Shown: positions 1-13,080, counted from the stretch's first letter. The stretch: 64,000 nucleotides of DNA from Sporobacter sp963677825 (GCA_963677825.2 CAXXEF010000001.1:1674001-1738000); one strand, 5' to 3'. Numbers and translations: made by a program. The notes: a model not told the origin generated them from the letters alone.

Positions 1-146
1 ACGTTTTTAACCGGGCACACTTTTCTCTTGTGATATATACTGCGCCACGTCTTTGTGACGACGCCGCGGCTTTACGGAAGCGCGCGGCTTTCATGGCGCA
101 AGATGCAGCGATATTTCGACCTGCGTTGTTGAAAGGAATGGTAACC

Positions 147-4727
<4,581 letters not shown>

Positions 4728-4741
4728 GGGGGGTACCGACA

Positions 4742-6199
4742 ATGGCAAAACCGACTGGATTTTTAGAGTATACGCGCTGCCTTGCGCCGGATCGCCCGGT
4801 TGAAGAGCGCATTAAAGACTGGAACGACTTTCACACATCGTTCCCGATCGACGCGCTCAAGGAGCAGAGCGCGCGATGCATGGACTGCGGCACGGCCTTT
4901 TGTCAGATGGGCCTGATGCTCGATGGCGTCGCGTCCGGCTGCCCGCTGAATAACCTCATCCCCGAATGGAACGAACTGGTCTACAACGGCCTGTACGAAA
5001 AAGCGTTTAAGCGCCTAATGAAGACGTCGAACTTCCCGGAGTTCACGTCACGCGTGTGCCCGGCGCTGTGCGAGGGCTCGTGTATGGTCGGGCTCGACGG
5101 CGAAGCCGTCGCCACCAAGCAAAACGAGCGCGCGATCATCGAGCACGCGTTTGAAATGGGCTGGGTCAAGCCGCGTCCGCCGAAAAAGCGCACCGGCAAA
5201 TCGGTTGCCGTTGTCGGCTCGGGACCGTCGGGTCTCGCCGCCGCCGACAGCCTCAACAAGATGGGGCACTCGGTCACTGTTTTTGAAAAAGACGACCGCG
5301 TCGGCGGCCTGCTCATGTACGGCATCCCGAACATGAAGCTGGAAAAGAATATCATCGACCGCCGCGTCGACATCATGCAGCAGGAGGGCGTCACGTTTAA
5401 GACGGGCGTCGAGATCGGCAAAGACGTCTCTGCCAACACGCTGAAAAAAGACTACGACGCCGTCGTGCTGTGCATCGGCTCGAAAAACCCGCGCGACCTG
5501 CAGGTCGAAGGGCGCGATGCCGGCGGCATCTACTTCGCTGTCGATTTCCTGTCGCAGAACACGAAAAGTCTCCTCGACTCAAACCTCGCGGACGGCAACT
5601 ATGTGTCCGCCAAGGATAAAGACGTGATCGTCATCGGCGGCGGCGACACCGGCACCGACTGCGTTGCAACGTCGATCCGCCACGGCTGCAAGAGCGTCAT
5701 TCAGTTTGAGATCATGCCACCCGCGCCGGAAAACCGCAACGACAAAAATCCGTGGCCGCAGTGGCCGAAAACCTTCAAGACCGACTACGGCCAGGAGGAA
5801 GCGATCGAGGTTTTCGGCGCCGACCCGCGCCACTTCTGCCTGACCACCAAGAAGGTTGAGCAGGACGAGAAAGGCAACGTCAAGGCGCTGCACACCGTCG
5901 AGGTCGACTGGTCTTCGGGCAAGCTTGAAGAAGTCCCGGGTACCGAAAAGGTCTGGCCGGCGCAGCTTGTGCTGATCGCAATGGGCTTCCTCGGCCCGCA
6001 GGACACGATCATCCAGGAGCTCGGTCTCGCGCAGGACAAGCGCAGCAACATCCTTGCCGACGAAAACGACTGCGTAACGAGCGTCGAGGGCGTTTTCGCC
6101 GCCGGTGACGCGCGCCGCGGGCAGAGCCTCGTCGTCTGGGCCATTCGCGAGGGGCGCAACGCCGCCGAAGCGTGCGACGAATACCTGAAAACAAAATAA
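4742..6199 (+). CDS. gltD: Glutamate synthase (NADPH) small subunit
   Basis: Supplies electrons from NADPH through FAD and 4Fe-4S clusters to GltB. It starts 14 nt after gltB behind a GGGGGG-like ribosome site, so the two form one operon. The N-terminal cysteine clusters are visible (CMDCGTAFC, GCPLNN, CPALCEGSC). The FAD-binding Rossmann motif is GSGPSGLAAA near residue 160, and the NADPH-binding motif is GGGDTGTD near residue 300. At 485 aa it is full length for the family. A strong terminator follows at once, so gltBD is a closed two-gene unit. Confidence 0.97.
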   Translation: MAKPTGFLEYTRCLAPDRPVEERIKDWNDFHTSFPIDALKEQSARCMDCGTAFCQMGLMLDGVASGCPLNNLIPEWNELVYNGLYEKAFKRLMKTSNFPEFTSRVCPALCEGSCMVGLDGEAVATKQNERAIIEHAFEMGWVKPRPPKKRTGKSVAVVGSGPSGLAAADSLNKMGHSVTVFEKDDRVGGLLMYGIPNMKLEKNIIDRRVDIMQQEGVTFKTGVEIGKDVSANTLKKDYDAVVLCIGSKNPRDLQVEGRDAGGIYFAVDFLSQNTKSLLDSNLADGNYVSAKDKDVIVIGGGDTGTDCVATSIRHGCKSVIQFEIMPPAPENRNDKNPWPQWPKTFKTDYGQEEAIEVFGADPRHFCLTTKKVEQDEKGNVKALHTVEVDWSSGKLEEVPGTEKVWPAQLVLIAMGFLGPQDTIIQELGLAQDKRSNILADENDCVTSVEGVFAAGDARRGQSLVVWAIREGRNAAEACDEYLKTK

Positions 6200-6202
6200 A
6201 AA

Positions 6203-6234
6203 GAAAGCCGCCGTTTTTATAACGGCGGCTTTTT
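6203..6234 (+). terminator. Rho-independent terminator of gltBD
   Basis: An AAAGCCGCCGTT stem and its complement AACGGCGGCTTT surround a short AT loop and are followed by T residues, 3 nt after the gltD stop codon. Confidence 0.93.
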
Positions 6235-6379
6235 GATTGTTATTGCCCGACCCAAAAGCCTCACAGCGTTCCGCCGCGCACGGCGGAATCAAGTGAAATC
6301 CGTCGTTTCCGGGGACATGCGCCTCGGAAGCGACGCCGCTCACAGCGGCCACGGCAGAGTGGCCGCTGTACAGCTTTTT

Positions 6380-6408
6380 CGCGGAAGAGGCCTTCGGCCT
6401 TTTCCGCG
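6380..6408 (-). terminator. Hairpin after the superoxide dismutase gene
   Basis: A 13-bp stem with one mismatch or wobble and a 3-nt loop begins 5 nt beyond the SOD stop codon on the minus strand. There is no clear U tract on that strand, so termination is uncertain. The rest of 6235-6379 holds further GC-rich inverted repeats, such as one at 6268-6287, and no gene that can be supported. Confidence 0.4.
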
Positions 6409-6413
6409 ATGTT

Positions 6414-6911
6414 TTATCGGCGAATAACGCCGCAGGCGATCCGCGCGCCCGCGTTGCCGGACGGCTGCGTCGTAAAATCGTCCGGCCGGGCGTGGATGAT
6501 CATCGTTTTGCCGATCACGTCGCGCACGGTGAAGCGGTCAGTGAGAAAAACCATGAACACGCGGCCTTTTGCCTCAAACAGCGGCGGCAAATCACCCGCA
6601 TGCTCGGGATGCTTGCACGCGTATGGATTATAATGCCCCATCGCTCCGGCAAACGGATCAGCCGGTGTACCGGCGCATTTGTCTCCGGCATGGATGTGAA
6701 AGCCGAAGACACCGCCGTCGCACCGTCCCGGCTTCGCCGGCAGGCCAATCACCTCAACCTGCAGCAGCACACCTTCTTTTGTCTGGAAAAACAGCGCCTT
6801 CCCGGCCAGATCGGGATGCGTCTTGTCGCCACGCAAAAAGCACCGCGCGTCCGGCCGTGATTTTGCCAGCGTGTCTATGTAGTAACTCGATTGTTGCCGT
6901 AAAAACAGCAT
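6414..6911 (-). CDS. Cu/Zn superoxide dismutase family protein
   Basis: Dismutates superoxide with a Cu/Zn site. The 165-aa protein shows the family's ordered metal ligands: GFHIHAG (Cu ligands), GHYNP, HPEHAGDLPPL (bridging His and Zn ligands) and IIHARPDD near the C terminus. The closing signature GNAGARIACGVI is complete. The start is the ATG at 6911, with a GGGGGAGGG ribosome site upstream. No signal peptide or lipobox is visible. This is odd because bacterial Cu/Zn SODs are usually exported, so this one would act in the cytoplasm or need another export route. It is monocistronic, with a hairpin downstream. Confidence 0.92.
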   Translation of the reverse strand: MLFLRQQSSYYIDTLAKSRPDARCFLRGDKTHPDLAGKALFFQTKEGVLLQVEVIGLPAKPGRCDGGVFGFHIHAGDKCAGTPADPFAGAMGHYNPYACKHPEHAGDLPPLFEAKGRVFMVFLTDRFTVRDVIGKTMIIHARPDDFTTQPSGNAGARIACGVIRR

Positions 6912-7054
6912 GAAAACCCTCCCCCATTTCCGGATCGCCGTGCGACCGCATTGAGCACACTACTATTATTTTATGCTGCACCGCGTCCAAAGGCGACGCG
7001 ACGGCGCAAAAGACGCTTGATCCTGCTTTTAACACAGCTTTCACCGCCGACTTA

Positions 7055-7083
7055 TTGACAATATCGCCCGTATGTGTTAGTAT
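7055..7083 (+). promoter_or_regulatory. Strong sigma-A promoter of the polyamine operon
   Basis: A perfect -35 TTGACA (7055-7060), a 17-nt spacer and a -10 TAGTAT (7078-7083) place transcription start near 7090. That gives a 5' leader of about 350 nt before speD. Confidence 0.85.
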
Positions 7084-7106
7084 GCGACTTGTCATCGAAA
7101 AATCGA

Positions 7107-7228
7107 GGACTGTCAGAGTCCAGAATTTTTGACCGTATCCGTGTTTCGGATATACCAAGGCCAGACGGACAGCCGGGTCAAATGCCGATTGGCAACTTTC
7201 GTTGCCTTATTGATCGAGCGTAACGCTC
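7107..7228 (+). promoter_or_regulatory. Structured 5' leader of the polyamine operon (candidate regulatory RNA)
   Basis: A dense set of helices starts just after the predicted transcription start. P0 is GGACT/AGTCC (7107-7121). A 7-bp helix TTTGACC/GGTCAAA (7128-7134 with 7176-7182) encloses the hairpin TATCCG/CGGATA (7136-7152) and a possible GGC/GCC stem. A hairpin GGCAAC/GTTGCC lies at 7191-7206. A short GAGCG/CGCTC hairpin (7216-7228) is followed by TAATTTTAT. The sequence TGCC-GATT-GGCA (7183-7194) can form instead of the 7191-7206 hairpin, so two folds exclude each other. I do not recognise any named riboswitch class here. Confidence 0.5.
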
Positions 7229-7383
7229 TAATTTTATAAGTTGGTTACTCAAAACCATATCACTTGTGAAAAATCAATAAGAGTAGTAAAAGTAATTCTT
7301 GCTATATAGACTCTGATCCAATGAAGAATGAATAAATAACACGAATTTTATTCGAAATAAATAAAACATTTTTTACGGATAGC

Positions 7384-7433
7384 GCTCAAGTGTATGATGG
7401 TTTTTTACCATGATTGCTTGAGCTATTTATTTT
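7384..7433 (+). terminator. Hairpin with U-rich tail directly before the speD ribosome site
   Basis: GCTCAAG (7384-7390) pairs with CTTGAGC (7417-7423), and ATGGT (7397-7401) pairs with ACCAT (7407-7411) inside it. The tail TATTTATTTT runs straight into the GGAGG at 7434-7438. It could be an attenuator terminator or a structure that gates ribosome access. The stretch 7229-7383 between the two structured parts is AT-rich and I see no gene in it. Confidence 0.5.
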
Positions 7434-7443
7434 GGAGGCAGGT

Positions 7444-8208
7444 ATGGAAAACAAGATGAAATTGTACGGCTTCAACAACCTGACGAAGTCGTTGAGCTTC
7501 AACATTTACGACGTGTGCTACGCCAAAACGCAGCGCGCCCAGAAGGACTACATCGCTTACATCGGCGAGGAGTATAATTCTGAGCGCCTGACGAACATCC
7601 TGCACCATCTCACCGAGATGATCGGTGCGACGGTTCTGAGTGTCTCCAAGCAGGACTACGAACCGCAGGGCGCAAGCGTCACCTTCATGATTGCCGAGCC
7701 ATCCATGCTGATGCACAGCGACGGCGAAACGATCGTCGCGCATCTCGACAAAAGCCACGTCACCGTCCATACCTATCCCGAATACCATCCCGACAACGCC
7801 ATCGCAACGTTCCGCGTCGATATCGACGTGGCTACCTGCGGCGCAATCACACCGCTGAGTACGCTCGATTTTCTCATCGGCAGCTTCGACTCCGACATCA
7901 TCACGATGGACTATAAAGTCCGCGGCTTCACACGCAATATTGACGGTAAAAAGCTCTTTATCGACCATACGATTACGTCAATTCAGGATTACATCGCGCA
8001 GGAAACGCTCGACAAATATGATACGATAGATATTAATATGTATCAGGCGAACATTTTCCACACGAAAATGCTGATCAAGGAAATCGATCTGCAAAACTAT
8101 CTGTTCAATTCAAACGTCTACGAGCTACCGCCGAAGGATCGCCTGCACATCAGCAGCCTTTTACGCAAAGAGATGATTGAAATCTTCAGCGCCATGAATG
8201 TGTATTAA
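7444..8208 (+). CDS. speD: S-adenosylmethionine decarboxylase proenzyme, Escherichia-type
   Basis: Makes decarboxylated SAM, the aminopropyl donor used by SpeE. The 254-aa protein is of the long E. coli class. It cleaves itself before the Ser of HLDKSHVTVHTYPE (Ser104), which becomes the pyruvoyl group. Other conserved stretches are TFRVDIDVATCG, DYKVRGFTR and HTITSIQDYI. The start chosen is the ATG at 7444, with GGAGG 5 nt upstream; a TTG at 7414 would lie inside the leader hairpin. It is the first gene of the polyamine operon. Confidence 0.95.
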   Translation: MENKMKLYGFNNLTKSLSFNIYDVCYAKTQRAQKDYIAYIGEEYNSERLTNILHHLTEMIGATVLSVSKQDYEPQGASVTFMIAEPSMLMHSDGETIVAHLDKSHVTVHTYPEYHPDNAIATFRVDIDVATCGAITPLSTLDFLIGSFDSDIITMDYKVRGFTRNIDGKKLFIDHTITSIQDYIAQETLDKYDTIDINMYQANIFHTKMLIKEIDLQNYLFNSNVYELPPKDRLHISSLLRKEMIEIFSAMNVY

Positions 8209-8288
8209 GCCGCCGGCCAGCGGGTTAGTCACGGTTTTATAGGCGCGTACATAGACAGACAGTTTCGGCTAGTGAAAGGAGCGCCGCT

Positions 8289-9740
8289 TTGCTCGATCAA
8301 ACAAAAACACCCATACTGCGTGCGCTCGACGACGTAAAAAAAGCACGGATCGTCCCGTTTGACGTGCCCGGCCACAAGCGCGGGCGCGGCAGCCCGGAGC
8401 TGACCGGCTTTCTCGGACAGATGTGCATGAACGTCGACGTTAACTCCATGAAGCCGCTGGACAACCTCAGCCACCCTGTCTCCGTTATTAAAGAAGCCGA
8501 GACGCTTGCGGCTGAAGCATTCGGCGCGGCGCACGCGTTTTTCATGGTCGGTGGCACGACGTCCGCCGTGCAGGCAATGATTCTAGCCACCTGTAAAAAA
8601 GGTGACAAGCTGATTTTGCCGCGCAACGTGCACATCAGCGTCATCAACGCAATGATTCTGGGCGGCGCAACGCCCGTATACGTTAATCCGCAGACGAATA
8701 AAGAGCTGGGCATCGCGCTGGGCATGTCGGTAGCCGACGTGAAAAAGGCCATTGAAGACAACCCCGACGCCAAGGCCGTACTTGTCAACAACCCAACATA
8801 TTACGGCGTGTGCTCCGATCTGAAAACCATCACCGATATCGCCCACGCACACGGTATGCGCGTGCTCGCCGACGAGGCGCACGGCACGCATTTTTACTTC
8901 GGCGAGGGTCTGCCGATGTCCGCGATGGCCGCCGGCGCCGACATGGCGTCTGTGAGTATGCACAAGTCCGGCGGCTCGCTGACGCAAAGTTCGCTGCTGC
9001 TGACGGGCCCCGACGTCAACGCACGGTACGTACGCCAGGTCATCAACCTCACACAGACGACGAGCGGCTCGTACCTGCTGTTGTCGAGCCTTGACATCTC
9101 GCGTAAAAACCTGGCGCTCAACGGGCGCGAAATCGTTGCGCAGGTCAAGGAAATGGCCCAGTACGCGCGCGACGAGATCAACAAGATCGGCGACTACGAC
9201 GCGTACGCGTCCGAGCTCAAAAACGGCGACACCGTCTTTGACTTCGACGTGACGAAGCTGTCGGTCAATACGCTCGGTCTGGGTCTTGCCGGTATTGAAG
9301 TGTACGATATTTTACGCGACGAATACGACATTCAGGTCGAGTTCGGCGATATCGGCAACTTTTTAGCCTACATTTCCGTCGGCGACACGAACAAAAATAT
9401 TGAGCGGCTCGTGAGTGCCCTGAGCGACATCCGCCGTCTATACAAGGGCGACCGCGCCGGCATGCTCGATACGGAGTACATCTCCCCCGTCGTCGTCACG
9501 ACGCCGCAGGAGGCGTTTTACGCCGACAAGCGCTCGCTCCCGCTGACCGACTGTTTCGGCGCGGTGTGCGCGGAGAACGTCATGAGCTATCCGCCGGGCA
9601 TTCCCATCCTGTCACCGGGCGAGAGAATCACCGGCGAGATCATCGACTATATCATCTACGCCAAGGAAAAGGGCTGCTTTTTAACCGGACCGGAGGATCT
9701 CGAGGTCAACCGGCTCAACGTCATCAAAGGAGGCGCCTAA
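8289..9740 (+). CDS. Ornithine/lysine/arginine decarboxylase, short PLP fold-type I form
   Basis: A PLP-dependent amino-acid decarboxylase that provides the diamine (or agmatine) for the operon. The protein is 483 aa, like Bacillus SpeA/YaaO rather than the 700-aa enterobacterial forms. The PLP lysine is in SMHKSGGSLTQSS and the Asp that contacts the pyridine nitrogen is in ADEAHGTHFYF; FDVPGHKRG is near the N terminus. Translation probably starts at a TTG with AAAGGA upstream. No agmatinase or N-carbamoylputrescine gene is in the operon, so ornithine to putrescine is the simplest reading. Substrate cannot be fixed from sequence: arginine to agmatine or lysine to cadaverine remain possible. 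Confidence 0.9.
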   Translation: MLDQTKTPILRALDDVKKARIVPFDVPGHKRGRGSPELTGFLGQMCMNVDVNSMKPLDNLSHPVSVIKEAETLAAEAFGAAHAFFMVGGTTSAVQAMILATCKKGDKLILPRNVHISVINAMILGGATPVYVNPQTNKELGIALGMSVADVKKAIEDNPDAKAVLVNNPTYYGVCSDLKTITDIAHAHGMRVLADEAHGTHFYFGEGLPMSAMAAGADMASVSMHKSGGSLTQSSLLLTGPDVNARYVRQVINLTQTTSGSYLLLSSLDISRKNLALNGREIVAQVKEMAQYARDEINKIGDYDAYASELKNGDTVFDFDVTKLSVNTLGLGLAGIEVYDILRDEYDIQVEFGDIGNFLAYISVGDTNKNIERLVSALSDIRRLYKGDRAGMLDTEYISPVVVTTPQEAFYADKRSLPLTDCFGAVCAENVMSYPPGIPILSPGERITGEIIDYIIYAKEKGCFLTGPEDLEVNRLNVIKGGA

Positions 9741-9741
9741 C

Positions 9742-10593
9742 ATGGAGCTGTGGTTTTCGGAAAAGCACACGAAAAACGTCCAGTTTTCAATCCGCACAAA
9801 TCGCCAGCTGTACTCCGGTCAAAGCGCGTTCCAGCGCATCGATGTGTTCGAGTCACAAGAATTCGGCCGCTTTCTGACGCTGGACGGCTACATGATGCTC
9901 ACGGAAAAGGACGAATTCATCTACCACGAGATGATCGTGCACCCGGCCTTTGCCGTTAATCCCGATATTAAGCACGTGCTCGTCATCGGCGCGGGCGACG
10001 GCGGCGTCGCTCGGGAGCTGTCACGGTACGCGCATCTCGAGACCATCGACGTCGTCGAGATCGACGAGCAGGTTGTGAACGTCTGCCGCGAATTCCTGCC
10101 GCAGACAGCCCGCGGCTTCAACGACAAGCGCGTCAACCTCATGTTTCAGGACGGCCTTAAATACATCCGCGGCTGCGAGGACAAGTATGATCTCATCATC
10201 GTCGATTCCACCGATCCGTTCGGCCCCGGCGAGGGCTTGTTTACAAAAGAATTCTACGGCAACTGCTACAAAGCGCTCAAGGACGACGGCATCATGGTCA
10301 ACCAGCACGAAAGCCCGTTTTACGACAGTGACGCCATCGCCATGCAGCGCGCGCACAAGCGCATCGTCAAGTGCTTCCCCGTAAGCCGTGTTTATCAAGC
10401 GCACATTCCGACGTATCCGTCCGGCCATTGGCTGTTCGGCTTCGCGTCGAAGAAATACCACCCCGTCGGCGACCTCGATGAGGGCCGCTGGAACGCGCTC
10501 GGGATGCCGATGCGCTACTATAATACAAAGCTTCACGCCGGCGCGTTTGCGCTGCCCAACTACGTCTGGGATCTGCTTAGAGAAGTCGAATAG
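9742..10593 (+). CDS. speE: Spermidine synthase (polyamine aminopropyltransferase)
   Basis: Transfers the aminopropyl group from decarboxylated SAM to a polyamine acceptor, classically putrescine to spermidine. The 283-aa protein has LTLDGYMMLTEKDEFIYHEM, the nucleotide-binding GAGDGGVAREL, VEIDEQV, and the catalytic Asp loop VDSTDPFGPGEGLF. Its ATG is 1 nt after the decarboxylase stop and the ribosome site (AGGAGG) lies inside that gene, so the two are probably translationally coupled. Because the operon also encodes the carboxyspermidine route, the real acceptor could be another amine, such as spermidine, agmatine or cadaverine. Confidence 0.93.
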   Translation: MELWFSEKHTKNVQFSIRTNRQLYSGQSAFQRIDVFESQEFGRFLTLDGYMMLTEKDEFIYHEMIVHPAFAVNPDIKHVLVIGAGDGGVARELSRYAHLETIDVVEIDEQVVNVCREFLPQTARGFNDKRVNLMFQDGLKYIRGCEDKYDLIIVDSTDPFGPGEGLFTKEFYGNCYKALKDDGIMVNQHESPFYDSDAIAMQRAHKRIVKCFPVSRVYQAHIPTYPSGHWLFGFASKKYHPVGDLDEGRWNALGMPMRYYNTKLHAGAFALPNYVWDLLREVE

Positions 10594-10634
10594 CGCGCAG
10601 GCGCGCGGGTCACTACTACAACGGAGGGATTATT

Positions 10635-11834
10635 ATGGGAAAAGCACTCATCATCGGCTGCGGCGGCGTCGCCGGCGTCGCAATCCACAAATGCTGCCAG
10701 AACAGCGATGTTTTTGAAGAAATTATGATTGCCAGCCGCACCGTCAGCAAGTGCGAGGCACTGAAAAAAGAGCTTGACGGCGGCAAAACCGTCATCCACA
10801 CCGCGCAGGTCGACGCGGACAACACAGACGAGCTGATTGCGCTGATCAACCGGTTCAAGCCGGACGTTGTTCTCAACCTCGCGCTGCCGTATCAGGATCT
10901 GACAATTATGGACGCGTGTCTGGCAACCAAGACGCACTATATCGATACGGCCAACTATGAACCGACCGATACGGCGAAGTTTGAGTATAAGTGGCAGTGG
11001 GCGTATGACGCGCGCTATAAAGACGCCGGTATCACGGCGCTCTTAGGCAGCGGTTTTGACCCGGGCGTGACGAGCGTGTTCACCGCCTATGCGCTCAAGC
11101 ACCATTTTGACGAAATCCACACCATTGACATCCTCGACGCGAACGCCGGCGATCACGGCTATCCGTTTGCCACGAACTTCAACCCCGAGATCAACATCCG
11201 CGAGGTCACGGCGAACGGCAGCTACTGGGAGAACGGCGAATGGGTCGAAACCGAACCGATGGCCATTAAACGCGTGTATAATTTCCCGGAAATCGGCGAA
11301 AAAGACATGTATCTTCTGCACCATGAGGAGATCGAATCGCTGGCGAAAAACATCCCGGGCGTTAAGCGCATTCGGTTTTTCATGACGTTCGGCCAGAGCT
11401 ACCTTACGCACCTTAAATGTCTCGAAAACGTCGGCATGACGTCGATCGAGCCGATCGAATACGAGGGCAAGCAGATCATCCCGCTCCAGTTTTTAAAGGC
11501 GATGCTGCCAGACCCCGCGTCGCTCGGGCCGCGCACCGTCGGCAAGACGAATATCGGCTGCATCTTCACCGGCATCAAGGACGGTAAGGAGAAAACCTAT
11601 TACCTCTATAACGTCTGTGATCATCAGGAATGCTACCGTGAGGTCGGATCACAAGCCATCTCGTACACGACGGGCGTGCCCGCAATGATCGGCACGATGC
11701 TCGTGATGAACGGCACGTGGCAGAAGCCCGGCGTATACACCGTCGAGCAGTTTGATCCCGATCCGTTTATGGAAGCCCTCAATAAATGGGGTTTACCGTG
11801 GCAGGAAAGCTTCGCCCCGGAGCTTGTTGACTGA
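10635..11834 (+). CDS. Carboxynorspermidine/carboxyspermidine dehydrogenase (saccharopine dehydrogenase family)
   Basis: Expected to condense aspartate beta-semialdehyde with a diamine and reduce the Schiff base with NADPH, giving carboxyspermidine or carboxynorspermidine. The 399-aa protein begins with the Rossmann motif IIGCGGVAG and continues with PDVVLNLALPYQD, HYIDTANYE and GSGFDPGVTSVF, typical of this branch of the family. GGAGGG lies 6 nt before the ATG at 10635. The next gene, which overlaps its stop codon, is the matching decarboxylase; this pairing separates it from lysine-pathway saccharopine dehydrogenases. Confidence 0.9.
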   Translation: MGKALIIGCGGVAGVAIHKCCQNSDVFEEIMIASRTVSKCEALKKELDGGKTVIHTAQVDADNTDELIALINRFKPDVVLNLALPYQDLTIMDACLATKTHYIDTANYEPTDTAKFEYKWQWAYDARYKDAGITALLGSGFDPGVTSVFTAYALKHHFDEIHTIDILDANAGDHGYPFATNFNPEINIREVTANGSYWENGEWVETEPMAIKRVYNFPEIGEKDMYLLHHEEIESLAKNIPGVKRIRFFMTFGQSYLTHLKCLENVGMTSIEPIEYEGKQIIPLQFLKAMLPDPASLGPRTVGKTNIGCIFTGIKDGKEKTYYLYNVCDHQECYREVGSQAISYTTGVPAMIGTMLVMNGTWQKPGVYTVEQFDPDPFMEALNKWGLPWQESFAPELVD

Positions 11835-12970
11835 TGGCGCTCGATTTTGACACCGGCGCTCTCAACACCCCCTACTACCTCACCGACGAACGTAAGCTCG
11901 TAAAAAATTTAGAAATTCTGCGCGCCGTCATGGATCGTACGGGCTGCCGCATCCTTTTAGCGCAAAAAGCATTTTCGATGTTTGCACTGTACCCATTGAT
12001 CGGACAGTATCTCAGCGGTACGGCAGCCAGCGGACTGCACGAGGCGCGGCTCGGCCATGAAGAAATGGGCGGCGAGACGCATGTCTTTTCCGCCGCCTAC
12101 CGCGACGACGAATTTGACGAGATCGCGTCCGTCGCCGACCACATCGTTTTCAACTCCTTCGCGCAGCTTGACACATACCGCGACCGGGCGCTCGCGCGCG
12201 GTCGGTCGATCGGTGTCCGCGTCAATCCGGCGTGCTCGACGCAGGGGCACGGTATTTACGATCCCTGCGCGCCCGGCTCACGCTTAGGCGTTACGGCAGC
12301 GAACTTCCGTCCGGACGATCTGGCTGGTGTGTCGGGCCTTCACTTCCATACGCTGTGCGAGCAAAACACCGACGCGCTTGTCACGACGCTTGAAGCATTC
12401 GAGCAGTCGTTCGGCCGGTATCTCGGCGATATGGACTGGGTCAATTTCGGCGGCGGGCACCACATCACGCGCGCAGAATACGACGTCGAGCTGCTCGTGC
12501 GCACTGTTAATGATTTTCAGCAAAAATACGGCGTGCAGGTGTACTTGGAACCGGGCGAAGCCGTCGCGCTCGACGCCGGCTATCTCGTCACCACTGTGCT
12601 GGACATCGTCGACAACGGCGTTAAGAATGCCATCATCGACGCGTCGGCCGCGTGCCATATGCCGGACGTGCTTGAAATGCCGTACCGGCCGAACATCGTC
12701 GGTGCCGGATTCCCCAATAGCAAGCCGCACAACTACCGGCTCGGCGGCCCGACGTGCCTCGCCGGCGATATTGTCGGCGACTACAGCTTTGACGAGCCGC
12801 TTGCCGTCGGTGACCGGCTGGTCTTGTGCGACATGGCGATCTACACGATGGTCAAAAACAACACGTTCAACGGCATGAACCTGCCGGCTATCTCTGTTAT
12901 ACGCCGGAACGGTGATGTTGAAGTCATCAAGTCATTTGGCTATTCAGCCTTCAAGAGCCGGTTATCATAA
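11834..12970 (+). CDS. nspC: Carboxynorspermidine/carboxyspermidine decarboxylase
   Basis: A PLP fold-type III (alanine racemase-like barrel) decarboxylase that removes the carboxyl group from carboxyspermidine to give spermidine (or from carboxynorspermidine to give norspermidine). The 378-aa protein has the PLP lysine in LLAQKAFSM, the phosphate-binding and glycine-rich region VNFGGGHHIT, EPGEAVALDAGY, and the CDMAIYTMVKNNTFNG block near the C terminus. The ATG overlaps the stop of the dehydrogenase (TGATG), showing tight coupling. It is the last gene of the operon and a terminator follows. Confidence 0.93.
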   Translation: MALDFDTGALNTPYYLTDERKLVKNLEILRAVMDRTGCRILLAQKAFSMFALYPLIGQYLSGTAASGLHEARLGHEEMGGETHVFSAAYRDDEFDEIASVADHIVFNSFAQLDTYRDRALARGRSIGVRVNPACSTQGHGIYDPCAPGSRLGVTAANFRPDDLAGVSGLHFHTLCEQNTDALVTTLEAFEQSFGRYLGDMDWVNFGGGHHITRAEYDVELLVRTVNDFQQKYGVQVYLEPGEAVALDAGYLVTTVLDIVDNGVKNAIIDASAACHMPDVLEMPYRPNIVGAGFPNSKPHNYRLGGPTCLAGDIVGDYSFDEPLAVGDRLVLCDMAIYTMVKNNTFNGMNLPAISVIRRNGDVEVIKSFGYSAFKSRLS

Positions 12971-12980
12971 GCATCATTAA

Positions 12981-13005
12981 AGCGGAGACGAACGTCTCCG
13001 CTTTT
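12981..13005 (+). terminator. Rho-independent terminator of the polyamine operon
   Basis: The stem GCGGAGAC/GTCTCCGC with loop GAAC is followed by TTTT, 10 nt after the nspC stop codon. Confidence 0.9.
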
Positions 13006-13016
13006 CGCTGCTTTTC

Positions 13017-13080
13017 GGCAACTTAAGACTGTCAGACCGGTCATTCTTAAGTTGCCGACTTCCTTTTTTTGTGATATCAT
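13017..13080 (+). promoter_or_regulatory. 12-bp inverted repeat overlapping a promoter for the ABC genes
   Basis: GGCAACTTAAGA (13017-13028) and TCTTAAGTTGCC (13045-13056) form a perfect 12-bp inverted repeat with a 16-nt loop, followed by a T-rich run at 13061-13070. A possible promoter uses TTGCCG (13052-13057), which lies in the right arm, and TATCAT (13075-13080) with 17 nt between them. It may be a second terminator for the polyamine operon, an operator for the ABC genes, or both. Confidence 0.5.

Noticed and set aside
6754..7158. 134-codon minus-strand frame over the SOD start and the polyamine promoter
   Set aside because: Out of frame with SOD, no ribosome site, and it crosses a consensus promoter on the other strand.
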